From CAYSHJ01 sp964589725 (GTDB lineage: Bacteria > Planctomycetota > Planctomycetia > Planctomycetales > Planctomycetaceae), in the NCBI GenBank assembly GCA_964589725.1, contig CAZPUJ010000271.1, positions 1 through 9,459 of the forward strand: a DNA stretch of 9,459 bases, read 5' to 3'. This document shows, piece by piece, positions 1 to 6,671 of this stretch (the stretch's first letter is position 1; every line of letters begins with the position of its first letter). The notes beneath the pieces are model-generated. The model did no database searches, had not been told where the DNA came from, and saw nothing but the letters and a program-made list of their open reading frames with translations. Both the position numbers and the translations under genes were made by a program.

Positions 1-1
1 G

Positions 2-2533
2 CAGCTTCGCGGCTACACGCACATCGAGCGCGTTTGGACGCCGTGGCAGCGGCTCCGCAATCTGCAAACCGAGCGATTGCGGCTGCCGCGCATCGACGAT
101 TTCCCTGAAGGCGGCATCTCGCGGTTCGACCTCGTCGAACACGAATTGCTAGCGGCCGTGAACTGCAACGACTCACTGATCGCCGAGGCGAAGCAGTTGC
201 ATCGCGAGGCGAAACAGATCGCCGTGCCGCGCGAGCTGCGTCGTACGGCGTCGGCAATGCGAAACCTGTTCGAACAACGCGAGCACACCGCTCGGCTGGA
301 AGAGCGGGCGCGGCAGGCTCACGCGGCGATGACGGCTCAGCGCGACAAGTTGGATCAACTCGTGCAGACGCTCGGCCCCGAGTGGTCGCTCGCGCGGCTG
401 GAGGGTTTGGACACATCAATTGCGGCCCACTATCGGCTGGTCGAGAAAGCGCGTCAATTCCGCCGCGCGATCGCACGCCGCAATCGCTGCAAGGTGCGAC
501 TGGTGCGTTTGTCGCAAACCTGCCAGCAACACACGATGGAACTCGACTCAGCTCTTAAAAAACTGAACGGCCTCAGTCTGGATGAGGCGTTGAGAAAAGC
601 TCGGCAACGTCAGGCGGCCGTGCCGGTCGCGTCGGTGATCGCTCCGGCTGCTCGGTCGGCCGTATCATTCGCCGCTGGCGACCTGCAGGTCGAACACTTG
701 CCGATGCGAATCGTCGAACTCGAACAACGCCGCGTCAGCATCTCGCGGCAGATCGAGCGACTGGAACCGCGACTGATTCTGCCGGCATGGGTGTTGAGCG
801 TGCTTGCCTTCTTCGCACTCGGCGGAGTGCTGCTGGCGATCATCGGCCTCATGACCGGCATCTCGACGAGTGCCCTCGGAGGCGCCGCCTACGCGCTGCT
901 CGGCACCGCGTTTGGCGGCTTGGCCTTGTCGTTGAAGATGCACGTTGAACAACAAGTCCGCGAGAGTATCGGCCAATTACACGAAGAACTTCGCGACAAC
1001 GAGTCGCGTTTGCGAAATGCGCGCGATGCATGGCAGCAATTCGTTGGAGTCCCGCCTTCAGGTGGCACGCTCGACCAACCTGCTAGAGTCCATGTCGCTA
1101 ACCTCGCTGACAGTCTCGCCAGCACAGGAGCCTTTGAATCGAATGCGACCATCGACGTGACTTCGCTCAGCCTGGACGAACTCGAACGTCTGCAAGAAAC
1201 GAAAACGCGGATCGCGCGCTGGCAGCAGCAGCGCGGCGTGTGGCGTGATCGTTTCGACGCGGCGGCGCGTGAACTGACGGCGGCGCGGCAGGCGTGGTGC
1301 CAAACGCTCACGCAATTTGGTCTGCCGGAATGCGTGCGGGTCAACGACTCGTTCGAGCTTTGGCAGCGGCTGGCCGCCGCGAACGAGCAACGCAGAACGT
1401 GGCAAGCGGCCGAAATCGAATTCAAACGGCATGTCGAAGCGGTCCAGAATATCCGCAGCCGAGTCCTCGAAATCTTACATCGATTGAACCGCCGTGACCT
1501 CGATCAAATGCCGACGCTCGAAGTCTTCCAACTTTGGGAAGCCGAACTCCATCAACTCTCGGCCACGTTGCAGGAGCGGCTCCGCTTGCGGCGCGACGAG
1601 CGGCGACGGCGGGCCGAAGCGGCGGAGTACCGCGAGAAGATCGACGATCTGCGGCAACAGCGATCCGCCTTACTGCGGCAAGGTTGTGCGACCGACCGTG
1701 ACGACTACGCACGTCGCGCGATCATTGTCACGCGCCACGAAGAACTGAATCGGCAGATCGACGACACGAAAGCCGAACTCGATGCTGCCAGCCGAGCGAT
1801 CCCAGAACTGGCGATCGTCGAAGACGACCTCGTGCGTTTCGATGCCAGCCGCCACGTGGAACTGCTGCAGCGACTGCGGAGCGAGGCGGACGACACGGAT
1901 CGTGAAATCGAACAACTCCAAGAAGAACTCGGCGGCATGCGCCACGAGATCGAAAACCTCGAAGCCGACGATGAGCCGTCTGATCTTCGATTGGAACGAG
2001 AGATCCTCCGCTCACAGATTCAAGCCGCCGCCGAAAGGTGGCTGGCTGACGAATGGGTCGCGCATGCTCTGGACGAGATTCGCGCCAGATATGAACGGAT
2101 TTGTCAGCCCGGGATTCTGGCTGCCGCGTCGCGATACTTGGCACGGCTGACCGAAGGCCGTTACCGCACGCTGTGGACGCCACTGCGACATCGCTCGTTA
2201 CAAGTCGACGACGCCAGCGGTAACACGTGTCGGCTGGAACAACTCAGCGGCAGCACGCGCGAGCTGCTCTTGCTCTCGATCCGCTTGGCTCTGGTCGAAG
2301 AATTCGGCCGACGCGGCATCGACCTACCGCTGCTGTTGGACGATGTACTGTTGACACTCGACCCGTCGCGAGCCGCTGTCGCCGCAAATGAGCTGATCGA
2401 CTTCGCTCGCCACGGCCATCAAGTGCTGTTGTTCACCTGCCACCCGCATTTGGCCAACCTGTTCACGATGGCCGGCTGCCCAAACATCCGGCTTAGCCAA
2501 ATCACAGCGGTCGCCGAACGCCTGGCCGGCTGA
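2..2533 (+). CDS. YhaN-like SMC/Rad50-type ATPase with two membrane segments (5' partial)
   Basis: The frame is open from base 2, so the gene starts outside the window; 843 residues are visible. The protein is mostly charged, Leu/Arg/Glu-rich sequence typical of long coiled coils, ending in an ABC-type ATPase half: signature LSGSTRE at 2243-2263, Walker B (LPLLLDD, acidic pair at 2339-2344) and a switch histidine in TCHPH at about 2435-2449. The Walker A half lies upstream. Two hydrophobic segments (about 788-853 and 869-934) interrupt the coiled coil, an architecture I associate with YhaN of Bacillus, the partner of the SbcD-like nuclease YhaO. By family it should be a membrane-anchored, ATP-driven DNA-end or repair factor; that role is inferred. 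A YhaO-like gene would be expected just upstream. Bases 1043-1079 look like an in-frame repeat insertion. The Uma2 gene follows after 58 bases. Confidence 0.8.
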   Translation, partial: QLRGYTHIERVWTPWQRLRNLQTERLRLPRIDDFPEGGISRFDLVEHELLAAVNCNDSLIAEAKQLHREAKQIAVPRELRRTASAMRNLFEQREHTARLEERARQAHAAMTAQRDKLDQLVQTLGPEWSLARLEGLDTSIAAHYRLVEKARQFRRAIARRNRCKVRLVRLSQTCQQHTMELDSALKKLNGLSLDEALRKARQRQAAVPVASVIAPAARSAVSFAAGDLQVEHLPMRIVELEQRRVSISRQIERLEPRLILPAWVLSVLAFFALGGVLLAIIGLMTGISTSALGGAAYALLGTAFGGLALSLKMHVEQQVRESIGQLHEELRDNESRLRNARDAWQQFVGVPPSGGTLDQPARVHVANLADSLASTGAFESNATIDVTSLSLDELERLQETKTRIARWQQQRGVWRDRFDAAARELTAARQAWCQTLTQFGLPECVRVNDSFELWQRLAAANEQRRTWQAAEIEFKRHVEAVQNIRSRVLEILHRLNRRDLDQMPTLEVFQLWEAELHQLSATLQERLRLRRDERRRRAEAAEYREKIDDLRQQRSALLRQGCATDRDDYARRAIIVTRHEELNRQIDDTKAELDAASRAIPELAIVEDDLVRFDASRHVELLQRLRSEADDTDREIEQLQEELGGMRHEIENLEADDEPSDLRLEREILRSQIQAAAERWLADEWVAHALDEIRARYERICQPGILAAASRYLARLTEGRYRTLWTPLRHRSLQVDDASGNTCRLEQLSGSTRELLLLSIRLALVEEFGRRGIDLPLLLDDVLLTLDPSRAAVAANELIDFARHGHQVLLFTCHPHLANLFTMAGCPNIRLSQITAVAERLAG
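1043..1079. repeat. Imperfect palindrome inside the YhaN-like gene
   Basis: A short hairpin, CCGCC-TTCA-GGTGG (one G-T pair), is nested within an outer GTTGG (1043-1047) and CCAAC (1075-1079). In frame it reads GVPPSGG; on the other strand it reads VPPEGGTPTN, a peptide I recall from dispersed planctomycete repeats. It lies between two stretches of normal coiled coil, which fits a small in-frame insertion. Family membership rests on memory. Confidence 0.4.
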
Positions 2534-2591
2534 GCGAAGCTCCTCTCGACACGAATCGAGCTGGTTGGCGCATCGTGCCATACGGCTTAGC

Positions 2592-3191
2592 ATGGGCCGC
2601 ATGGGACTGCCTCAACAGAAAATCCAGATGTCTCCGCGAGACTACCTGCGATGCGAGCGCACAGCGGAGTTCAAGAGCGAGTTCTTCGACGGCGAAGTCT
2701 TCGCCATGTCAGGTGGCTCGCCCCGGCACAGCCTGCTCAAGGCAAACGTGATTCGCGAACTGGGCAACGGTTTGAAGGGACATCCCTGCACAGCTTACGA
2801 CTCGGATCTCCGTGTCAAGGTAGAAGCAACAGGGCTATACACTTACCCCGATGCCAGCGTGATCTGCGGCCCGCTGGAGTTCGACGACGACGTTCGCGAT
2901 ACAGTGCTGAGTCCCACGTTGCTCGTGGAGGTGCTGTCGCCATCGACCGAGGCTTATGACCGCGGCAAGAAGTTCAACCACTACCGCCGCATCGAGTCGC
3001 TGCGCGAGTATTTACTGGTGTCTCAGGACGAAGCGAAGATCGAACGATTTCAACGGAACGCCGACGGCACTTGGACCTTGACGGAAGCGTCCGGATTGGA
3101 AGCCAGCTTGCACCTTCCGTCGCTCGGCATCGACCTGTCCCTGCGAGAGGTCTACGAGAAGGTGGACTTCTCCGAGCCTGTCTCCCTGTGA
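2592..3191 (+). CDS. Uma2 family endonuclease-like protein (DUF820)
   Basis: A 199-residue protein with the full Uma2 pattern: an N-terminal recognition segment (SPRDYLRCERTAEFKSE, residues 14-30), FDGEVFAMSGGSPRH (32-46), DLRVKV (72-77), YPD ending at D87, LVEVLSPSTEAYDRGKKF (111-128) and LREYLLVSQDE (137-147). D87, E113 and K126/K127 are the likely PD-(D/E)XK catalytic residues, so the fold looks intact. Uma2 proteins are multicopy in planctomycetes and cyanobacteria and have no settled function; nuclease activity is inferred from the fold. I chose ATG 2592; ATG 2601 is an equal alternative, and a TTG at 2565 is less likely because the extra residues do not belong to the family. The gene sits 58 bases after the ATPase gene and 10 bases before the next one, so co-transcription is likely. 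Confidence 0.88.
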   Translation: MGRMGLPQQKIQMSPRDYLRCERTAEFKSEFFDGEVFAMSGGSPRHSLLKANVIRELGNGLKGHPCTAYDSDLRVKVEATGLYTYPDASVICGPLEFDDDVRDTVLSPTLLVEVLSPSTEAYDRGKKFNHYRRIESLREYLLVSQDEAKIERFQRNADGTWTLTEASGLEASLHLPSLGIDLSLREVYEKVDFSEPVSL

Positions 3192-3201
3192 GAAGAGACT
3201 C

Positions 3202-4020
3202 ATGCCTGTGAATCGCTTCCGAAGTTTACAGCCGGAGCGAGTGGTCGAGACCGTCGACCGCCTCGAACGACGAATCGCCGAGCGCTTTCCGGAGTCAAGT
3301 CTCCGGCAGGTCGCAATCGAGCTGTTGGCGGCCTCGCGCGAAGCCGTCGATCGAGCACATCGGATTCGTCGAGCAAACATCCCACTGCGACTGGTAACGT
3401 GGCTGCTCATCGGGTGCGTTTTGGCTCTGGTCGCCGGAGTCGTGCGACTGGTCCGTCTGAATGATGACGTTTGGAAGTTGGAAACGTTCTCACAGACCGT
3501 TGAGTCGTCACTGGGGAGCATTGTTTTCATCGGCGCTGCGATTCTCTTTGTGACGTCCTGGGAGCTGCGTCTGAAGCGCCGCAACGCGATGATCGCGCTG
3601 CACGAGCTACGGTCGTTGGCTCATATCGTGGACATGCACCAGCTCACGAAAGACCCCGAGCGGCTTCTGCACGGAGGTCCGCCGACCGCATCCTCGCCCC
3701 GCCGCACCATGACACCGTTCCAACTCGGCCGCTATTTTGACTATAGCTGCGAACTGCTGTCTCTGATCAGCAAGACGGCCGCGATCTACGTCCAAGAGTT
3801 TCCCGATTCCGTGGTCTTGGCCGCCGTGAACGAAATCACCTCCCTGACCAGCGGCCTGTCCCGCAACATCTGGCAGAAGATCATGCTGCTCGAACGTCTA
3901 GAGTCGCAGACGCCTGCCAGCAACACCCCCTCCTCAGTTGGTTCCGTCACTGTCACTTCCCCCGCTGCCGTGCCCACCCTTCCAACGCCCCCGGTTAAGC
4001 CGCTGACGCCGACGCTGTGA
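3202..4020 (+). CDS. Conserved-looking two-helix membrane protein of unknown function
   Basis: The protein has 272 residues. An amphipathic, charged N-terminus (1-60) leads into a transmembrane helix at about 62-84, a short loop, and a second helix at about 103-120. A soluble domain follows (125-235) with a segment rich in His, Leu and Asp, LRSLAHIVDMHQLTKDPE, and a helical stretch ending SLTSGLSRNIWQKIMLLERL. The last 35 residues are Pro/Thr/Ser-rich low complexity. With both ends charged, the two helices probably form a hairpin with both termini in the cytoplasm. ATG 3202 follows a purine-rich GAAGAGA site, 10 bases after the Uma2 stop. I do not recognise the family. Its company with a membrane-anchored ATPase suggests, without proof, a membrane-associated role. 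The stop falls within about 10 bases of the nuoD breakpoint, so the low-complexity tail could have been altered by that rearrangement. Confidence 0.72.
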   Translation: MPVNRFRSLQPERVVETVDRLERRIAERFPESSLRQVAIELLAASREAVDRAHRIRRANIPLRLVTWLLIGCVLALVAGVVRLVRLNDDVWKLETFSQTVESSLGSIVFIGAAILFVTSWELRLKRRNAMIALHELRSLAHIVDMHQLTKDPERLLHGGPPTASSPRRTMTPFQLGRYFDYSCELLSLISKTAAIYVQEFPDSVVLAAVNEITSLTSGLSRNIWQKIMLLERLESQTPASNTPSSVGSVTVTSPAAVPTLPTPPVKPLTPTL

Positions 4021-4162
4021 ACGCCACCAGGTCGAGCGTCAAGATCAGCCGCAACGTGGTCTGCGTCGCCGGATACTGCGGACCAAAGTTGAGCGTCCAC
4101 AGATACTCCTTGTCCGTGGACACCGCATCGTCAGTCACCAAGTCAGAAACTTCAAACGGCAT
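3995..4162 (-). pseudogene. nuoD: N-terminal remnant of nuoD (NADH-quinone oxidoreductase subunit D)
   Basis: From ATG 4162 the frame reads MPFEVSDLVTDDAV, then LWTLNFGPQYPATQTTLRL and LTLD. This matches the start of NuoD (49 kDa subunit of complex I), whose hallmark is TLNxGPQHPxxHxxLRLxLxLDGE. Homology stops at about base 4031; the remaining 11 residues (LVAFTASASAA) are unrelated and the frame closes at 3995, inside the end of the opposing gene. About 44 of an expected 400 or so residues survive. Both near-invariant histidines of the GPQHPxxH loop, which lines the quinone site, are replaced (Tyr and Gln), as expected of a decaying copy. It lies on the same strand as nuoC but 3.1 kb downstream. 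The preserved frame allows a 55-residue peptide to be translated, but complex I function is excluded. No other part of NuoD is visible in the window. Confidence 0.78.
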
Positions 4163-4187
4163 GTTGTTCCGATCAATTCCCGTGAGA

Positions 4188-4427
4188 TCAAATCTTTTGC
4201 GATTCGGCAGCCGTCGCGGATGGCGGGGGCATCGCTTCGAGCAACGCCTTGAGCAAGCGGTTGACTTCTTCCGAAGACGCGAATCGCGAAGCCACTTCCG
4301 GCTCAAGGTAAAAAACACGACCGCCGGACTTGAGCGAACCGTGCGAGGTCGCAAACCGATTCGGTTTGGCTTTGGTGTAGTCGAAGTCGTATTCGTCGCG
4401 GAGATCGTCAGACATTTCGTCAGGCAT
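4188..4427 (-). CDS. brnA: BrnA-type ribbon-helix-helix antitoxin
   Basis: A 79-residue acidic protein. Its N-terminus carries DEYDFDYTKAKPNRFA (11-26), a linker motif typical of small antitoxins of the BrnA kind. RVFYLEPEVASRF (37-49) and EEVNRLLKALLEAMP (53-67) fit a short beta strand and two helices of a ribbon-helix-helix DNA-binding domain. It should bind and neutralise the BrnT toxin encoded just upstream and repress their shared promoter. I chose ATG 4427 because GAGGG lies seven bases before it; that site overlaps the brnT stop codon, so translation is probably coupled. The longer frame from 4493 overlaps brnT and is less likely. The C-terminus (PPPSATAAESQKI) looks unstructured. The nuoD remnant starts 25 bases after the stop. 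The antitoxin subfamily is less certain than the toxin. Confidence 0.75.
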   Translation of the reverse strand: MPDEMSDDLRDEYDFDYTKAKPNRFATSHGSLKSGGRVFYLEPEVASRFASSEEVNRLLKALLEAMPPPSATAAESQKI

Positions 4428-4437
4428 GATGGAACCC

Positions 4438-4722
4438 TCACATCGGGTTTTGTTCGTGTTTGTGTCGTTCTTTGGAACTGACTCGCCGGGCACTGATGAT
4501 TCGGAGATTCGGTGGTCGAGAAGTAAAGCTCACGACAAGCTGGCGGTCGAGTTGTGAGTCGCCGACGATAATCTCACGATCTTCTTCATCGGAATGGTCG
4601 GGGTCGGAAAAGATCGCCGCCAAGGGATCATCGAAAACGGTGGCCGCTTCAACAAACGTGACGCCGTGTTTTCGTTCGTTGGCTGCGGCCTTGTCATCAT
4701 CCCACTCGAATCCGGGTGGCAT
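4438..4722 (-). CDS. brnT: BrnT family type II toxin
   Basis: The 94-residue protein follows the BrnT pattern throughout: FEWDDDKAAANERKHGVTF (5-23), EAATVFDDP (25-33), DPDHSDEEDREIIVG (40-54), a strand LVVSFTSR (62-69) and the core RIISARR (74-80) followed by KER. BrnT is a small RelE/ParE-fold ribonuclease that arrests translation by cleaving RNA. All segments of the fold are present, so it is probably active. ATG 4722 is supported by an AGGAAAGGCGAG ribosome-binding region. The antitoxin begins 10 bases after the stop, in the toxin-first order usual for brnTA. A palindromic repeat lies about 70 bases upstream, separating the pair from the preceding gene, so the pair probably has its own promoter in 4723-4789, although I cannot identify one with confidence. 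Confidence 0.88.
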   Translation of the reverse strand: MPPGFEWDDDKAAANERKHGVTFVEAATVFDDPLAAIFSDPDHSDEEDREIIVGDSQLDRQLVVSFTSRPPNLRIISARRVSSKERHKHEQNPM

Positions 4723-4789
4723 CGTACTCGCCTTTCCTAATTCGGGTTTCGCTTAACCATTGTTCGTATCGTTTCTTGTCATGTCTCTT

Positions 4790-4865
4790 GGCGAGCCGGA
4801 GGGCGTCAGCCCCCGGACCTGCCCGTAGTCCAAACAGTCCGGGGGCTAACGCCGCCCGGCTCACC
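4790..4865. repeat. REP-like GC-rich inverted repeat
   Basis: Two 29-base arms (4790-4818 and 4837-4865) match at 25 of 29 positions when one is reverse-complemented, with an 18-base loop. Two of the four mismatches become G-U pairs in RNA. The left arm contains GGGCGTCAGCCCCC, found again exactly at 8557-8570. The element sits between the HicB-like gene and brnT, and its right arm supplies the TGA stop of the HicB-like gene. It resembles dispersed planctomycete palindromes and may act as a transcript end, though it lacks the T run of a classical terminator. Confidence 0.75.
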
Positions 4866-5241
4866 TGCTGATTGATTGAGATGGTTGCCTCACTCGCTGC
4901 CCTCGAATTCTCTTCAACACTTTTCCGTTGGCATCGACAACTTCCAAAACCTTTTCGATGCGTCGCTCCCAAAAATCCTCGCCGGCACAAAGCTGGAACA
5001 TCTCAGCGACCGCCTGACGACGAAGTTCATTCGGCTGAGTCGCCCAATAATCGTTGTCATGCTCGTGAGTAAACGCCGGTGCTACTTCGCCGGTCTCAAA
5101 TTTCCGATTCAGTTCCGTCAGCTTGGCAACCAATTCCCTTCGAGTCCGCGCCGACATCCAGTAGTTGGGATACTCCTCCAAATATCCCTGCCAATCGCGT
5201 CTGTCTTCGTTCTTCCAAAGTTTGATCGCGAGTTTTGTCAT
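4861..5241 (-). CDS. HicB-like small protein, possible orphan antitoxin
   Basis: The 126-residue protein opens with a strand (KLAIKLWK), then DWQGYLEEYPNYWMSARTRRELVAKLTEL (16-44). This parallels the HicB fold pattern, in which a strand ending GYLEEYP is followed by a TQGxTxEEL turn and a helix, but here the turn reads MSARTRREL. HicB proteins neutralise HicA ribonucleases; no HicA-sized gene lies next to this one. The C-terminal half (AVAEMFQLCAGEDFWERRIEKVLEVVDANGKVLKRI) is not a recognisable HicB DNA-binding tail. The stop codon and last residues coincide with the palindromic repeat, so the original C-terminus may have been replaced. It lies 52 bases downstream of the partner gene on the same strand and could belong to that transcript. 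The HicB relation is inferred from the pattern only. Confidence 0.55.
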   Translation of the reverse strand: MTKLAIKLWKNEDRRDWQGYLEEYPNYWMSARTRRELVAKLTELNRKFETGEVAPAFTHEHDNDYWATQPNELRRQAVAEMFQLCAGEDFWERRIEKVLEVVDANGKVLKRIRGQRVRQPSQSISR

Positions 5242-5293
5242 AGCTTTGTTACCGCCATTAAACGAAGCGACCCTTACACCGGTTTGTCAGTCA

Positions 5294-5932
5294 TCACCGA
5301 ATATACTCGCGACACATTCCGGAACCATCAGCTTCCAATTTCTTCACGCGACGCTCGTATGTTTGTTTTCTGTTGCGGTCAACCATCGGCGGGAGATGGG
5401 GCAGCGCCTCTTCATACGTCGATGCGATGGCCGAACGCGGTGCGGCGGTACGCATCCGCTCGTAAGTTTTGACAATATCTCTGGCGAGCGCGTCAGAAAG
5501 TGGCTGTGAGCGACTACGAATCTTGCTGCAAAAACGCCCTTCAAGTGTCTGCCCATTCGCTTCAAGGACAAACGGAATCACCTACTTGAAATCACTGCTG
5601 CCATCATTTGAAATGAGGACCGGTGCTGATTCGTATTTGAAAGGCATGGCTGTCGGCTTCCATCTGGCCTCGCAGTTCTTTTTCCAAACTTGCACCGAAA
5701 TCGGCGGCGTTAGAAACACCAGCCGCGACCCTAGCTTTCCACCTTGCACGAACGCGAACCGTGATTCTGCAAGGTCATTGGCACGCCGAGGGTGCATGAG
5801 ATTGTCACAATGGCAGGTTGTGCATCCGAAACTGCCAAATTCCCAGAATGGATCGTCTCTTCGTTCATTCGGGTTTTCGCGAGCGCTGTCGGGGCGGCGC
5901 AAATGCACGAAGTAGACCTTGCGTTCAGCCAT
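5294..5932 (-). pseudogene. Nmad3-linked partner gene interrupted by in-frame TAG
   Basis: One continuous frame of 213 codons encodes 116 residues, then TAG (5582-5584), then 95 more residues beginning with GTG (Val). Both parts read as normal protein. Part one has KVYFVHLRRP (5-14), DDPFWEFGSFGCTTCHCDNLMHPRR (26-50), FAFVQGG, RLVFLTPPI (70-78) and APVLISNDGSSDF. Part two has FCSKIRSRSQPL, a helix DALARDIVKTYERM and TYEEALPHLPP. The absence of any frame change suggests one ancestral protein of about 212 residues with a nonsense mutation. A stop-restart at the adjacent GTG is possible, but I see no good ribosome-binding site. C37, C40, H41 and C42 could bind metal. ATG 5932 comes one base after the Nmad3 stop, with AGGA upstream, so the two are coupled. 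I do not recognise a named domain; a role in the Nmad3 pathway is inferred from the linkage. Confidence 0.68.
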
Positions 5933-5933
5933 G

Positions 5934-6671
5934 TCAGTTATTCCTCGCGACCAGTTGAATGCGTTGCTTCTTTAACCAGTCCAGAAACCGACCAGGGTCG
6001 CTTAGCGCCGGTGGCACTGCGCTGCGTTGAATGAATCCGTCTTTCACGGACAAGCCACCCCAAGCATTGAGAATATCTTGCCGAACCCGATACGAGCGGT
6101 TGCGCCAATCTCCAATTGAAACACAACGGTTGAATCGCCCGGATACTTCTGGCTTGGCCCGAACCACGATGTCCGTTTCGCCAAGTTTTGTCTTGCGGAC
6201 ATGCGCGTTCTCGAACCACCGCTGTGGTGCGACGTTCTTTACCGAAACCACCTCGCGCACGACATACATCCCCAAAAGCGCATAGATCAGCCTGTGTTCG
6301 CAGCGATGAATCGGGCGCAGCCCACCGTAGAAAACGAGCAAGTCGCCTTCGCTCATGCCCACCATCCTAGCACCACGGCGACCACCCTCGTCTCCATAGG
6401 TCAAGCACTCAAAGTCTGGGTCCAGATGCATCGAGTATTCGAGCAATCCGTGAGGAAAACGAAGGTCATCAAACAAGTCGCAGTCGTGTTCTCCGCAAAA
6501 ACGATGCAACGCGGGAAGTATTTCGCCGTAGCGACGATCAAGACCTGTATGAAATGGTGTGCCGCGTTTCTCCGGGATCGGCACATAAACGAAATGGCCG
6601 TCCGCATCGACGGGTGCATTCCACCCGCCATACGCTTGATCGACGCCAATTCTGACGAGCAATGCTTTCAT
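5934..6671 (-). CDS. Nmad3 family putative nucleotide-modification protein
   Basis: A 245-residue protein matching the Nmad3 pattern as I know it: ALLVRIGVDQAYGGWNAPVD (3-22), HFVYVPIPE (26-34), MHLDPDFECLTYGD (81-94), GDLLVFYGGLRP (109-120), LIYALLGMYVV (128-138), ENAHVRK (154-160), an SGR (177-179) and WGGLSVKDGFIQRSA (204-218). Nmad (nucleotide modification associated) domains were named from computational work linking them to DNA base-modification and phage/defence neighbourhoods; their biochemistry is not established. The invariant DPDF, TYGD and FYGGL motifs suggest a nucleotide- or base-binding pocket. I chose ATG 6671, where the family sequence begins, over an upstream start at 6719: an AGGG lies nine bases before it, and the ATG overlaps the previous gene's stop in TGATG. 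The protein is soluble with no signal peptide. It is full length and apparently intact, unlike its partner. Confidence 0.78.
   Translation of the reverse strand: MKALLVRIGVDQAYGGWNAPVDADGHFVYVPIPEKRGTPFHTGLDRRYGEILPALHRFCGEHDCDLFDDLRFPHGLLEYSMHLDPDFECLTYGDEGGRRGARMVGMSEGDLLVFYGGLRPIHRCEHRLIYALLGMYVVREVVSVKNVAPQRWFENAHVRKTKLGETDIVVRAKPEVSGRFNRCVSIGDWRNRSYRVRQDILNAWGGLSVKDGFIQRSAVPPALSDPGRFLDWLKKQRIQLVARNN

Noticed and set aside
105..114. CCTGAAGGCGG near the window start, matching the minus strand of the repeat at 1043-1079.
   Set aside because: It encodes FPEGGISRFD, which fits the expected ATPase sequence, and has no palindromic partner.
2534..2591. Hairpin CTCGA-CACGAA-TCGAG between the ATPase and Uma2 genes, considered as a terminator.
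   Set aside because: The five-base stem is too short, there is no T tract, and the genes look co-transcribed.
4697..4990. Minus-strand 97-residue open frame over the brnT start and the palindrome.
   Set aside because: It runs through the repeat and overlaps brnT and the HicB-like gene; no family pattern or ribosome-binding site supports it.
4876..5472. Plus-strand 198-residue open frame opposite the HicB-like and partner genes.
   Set aside because: It crosses two better-supported minus-strand genes, and its composition looks like an antisense shadow.
5807..5824. CxxCH in the Nmad3 partner as a cytochrome c haem site.
   Set aside because: There is no signal peptide, no distal Met/His ligand context and no cytochrome fold pattern.
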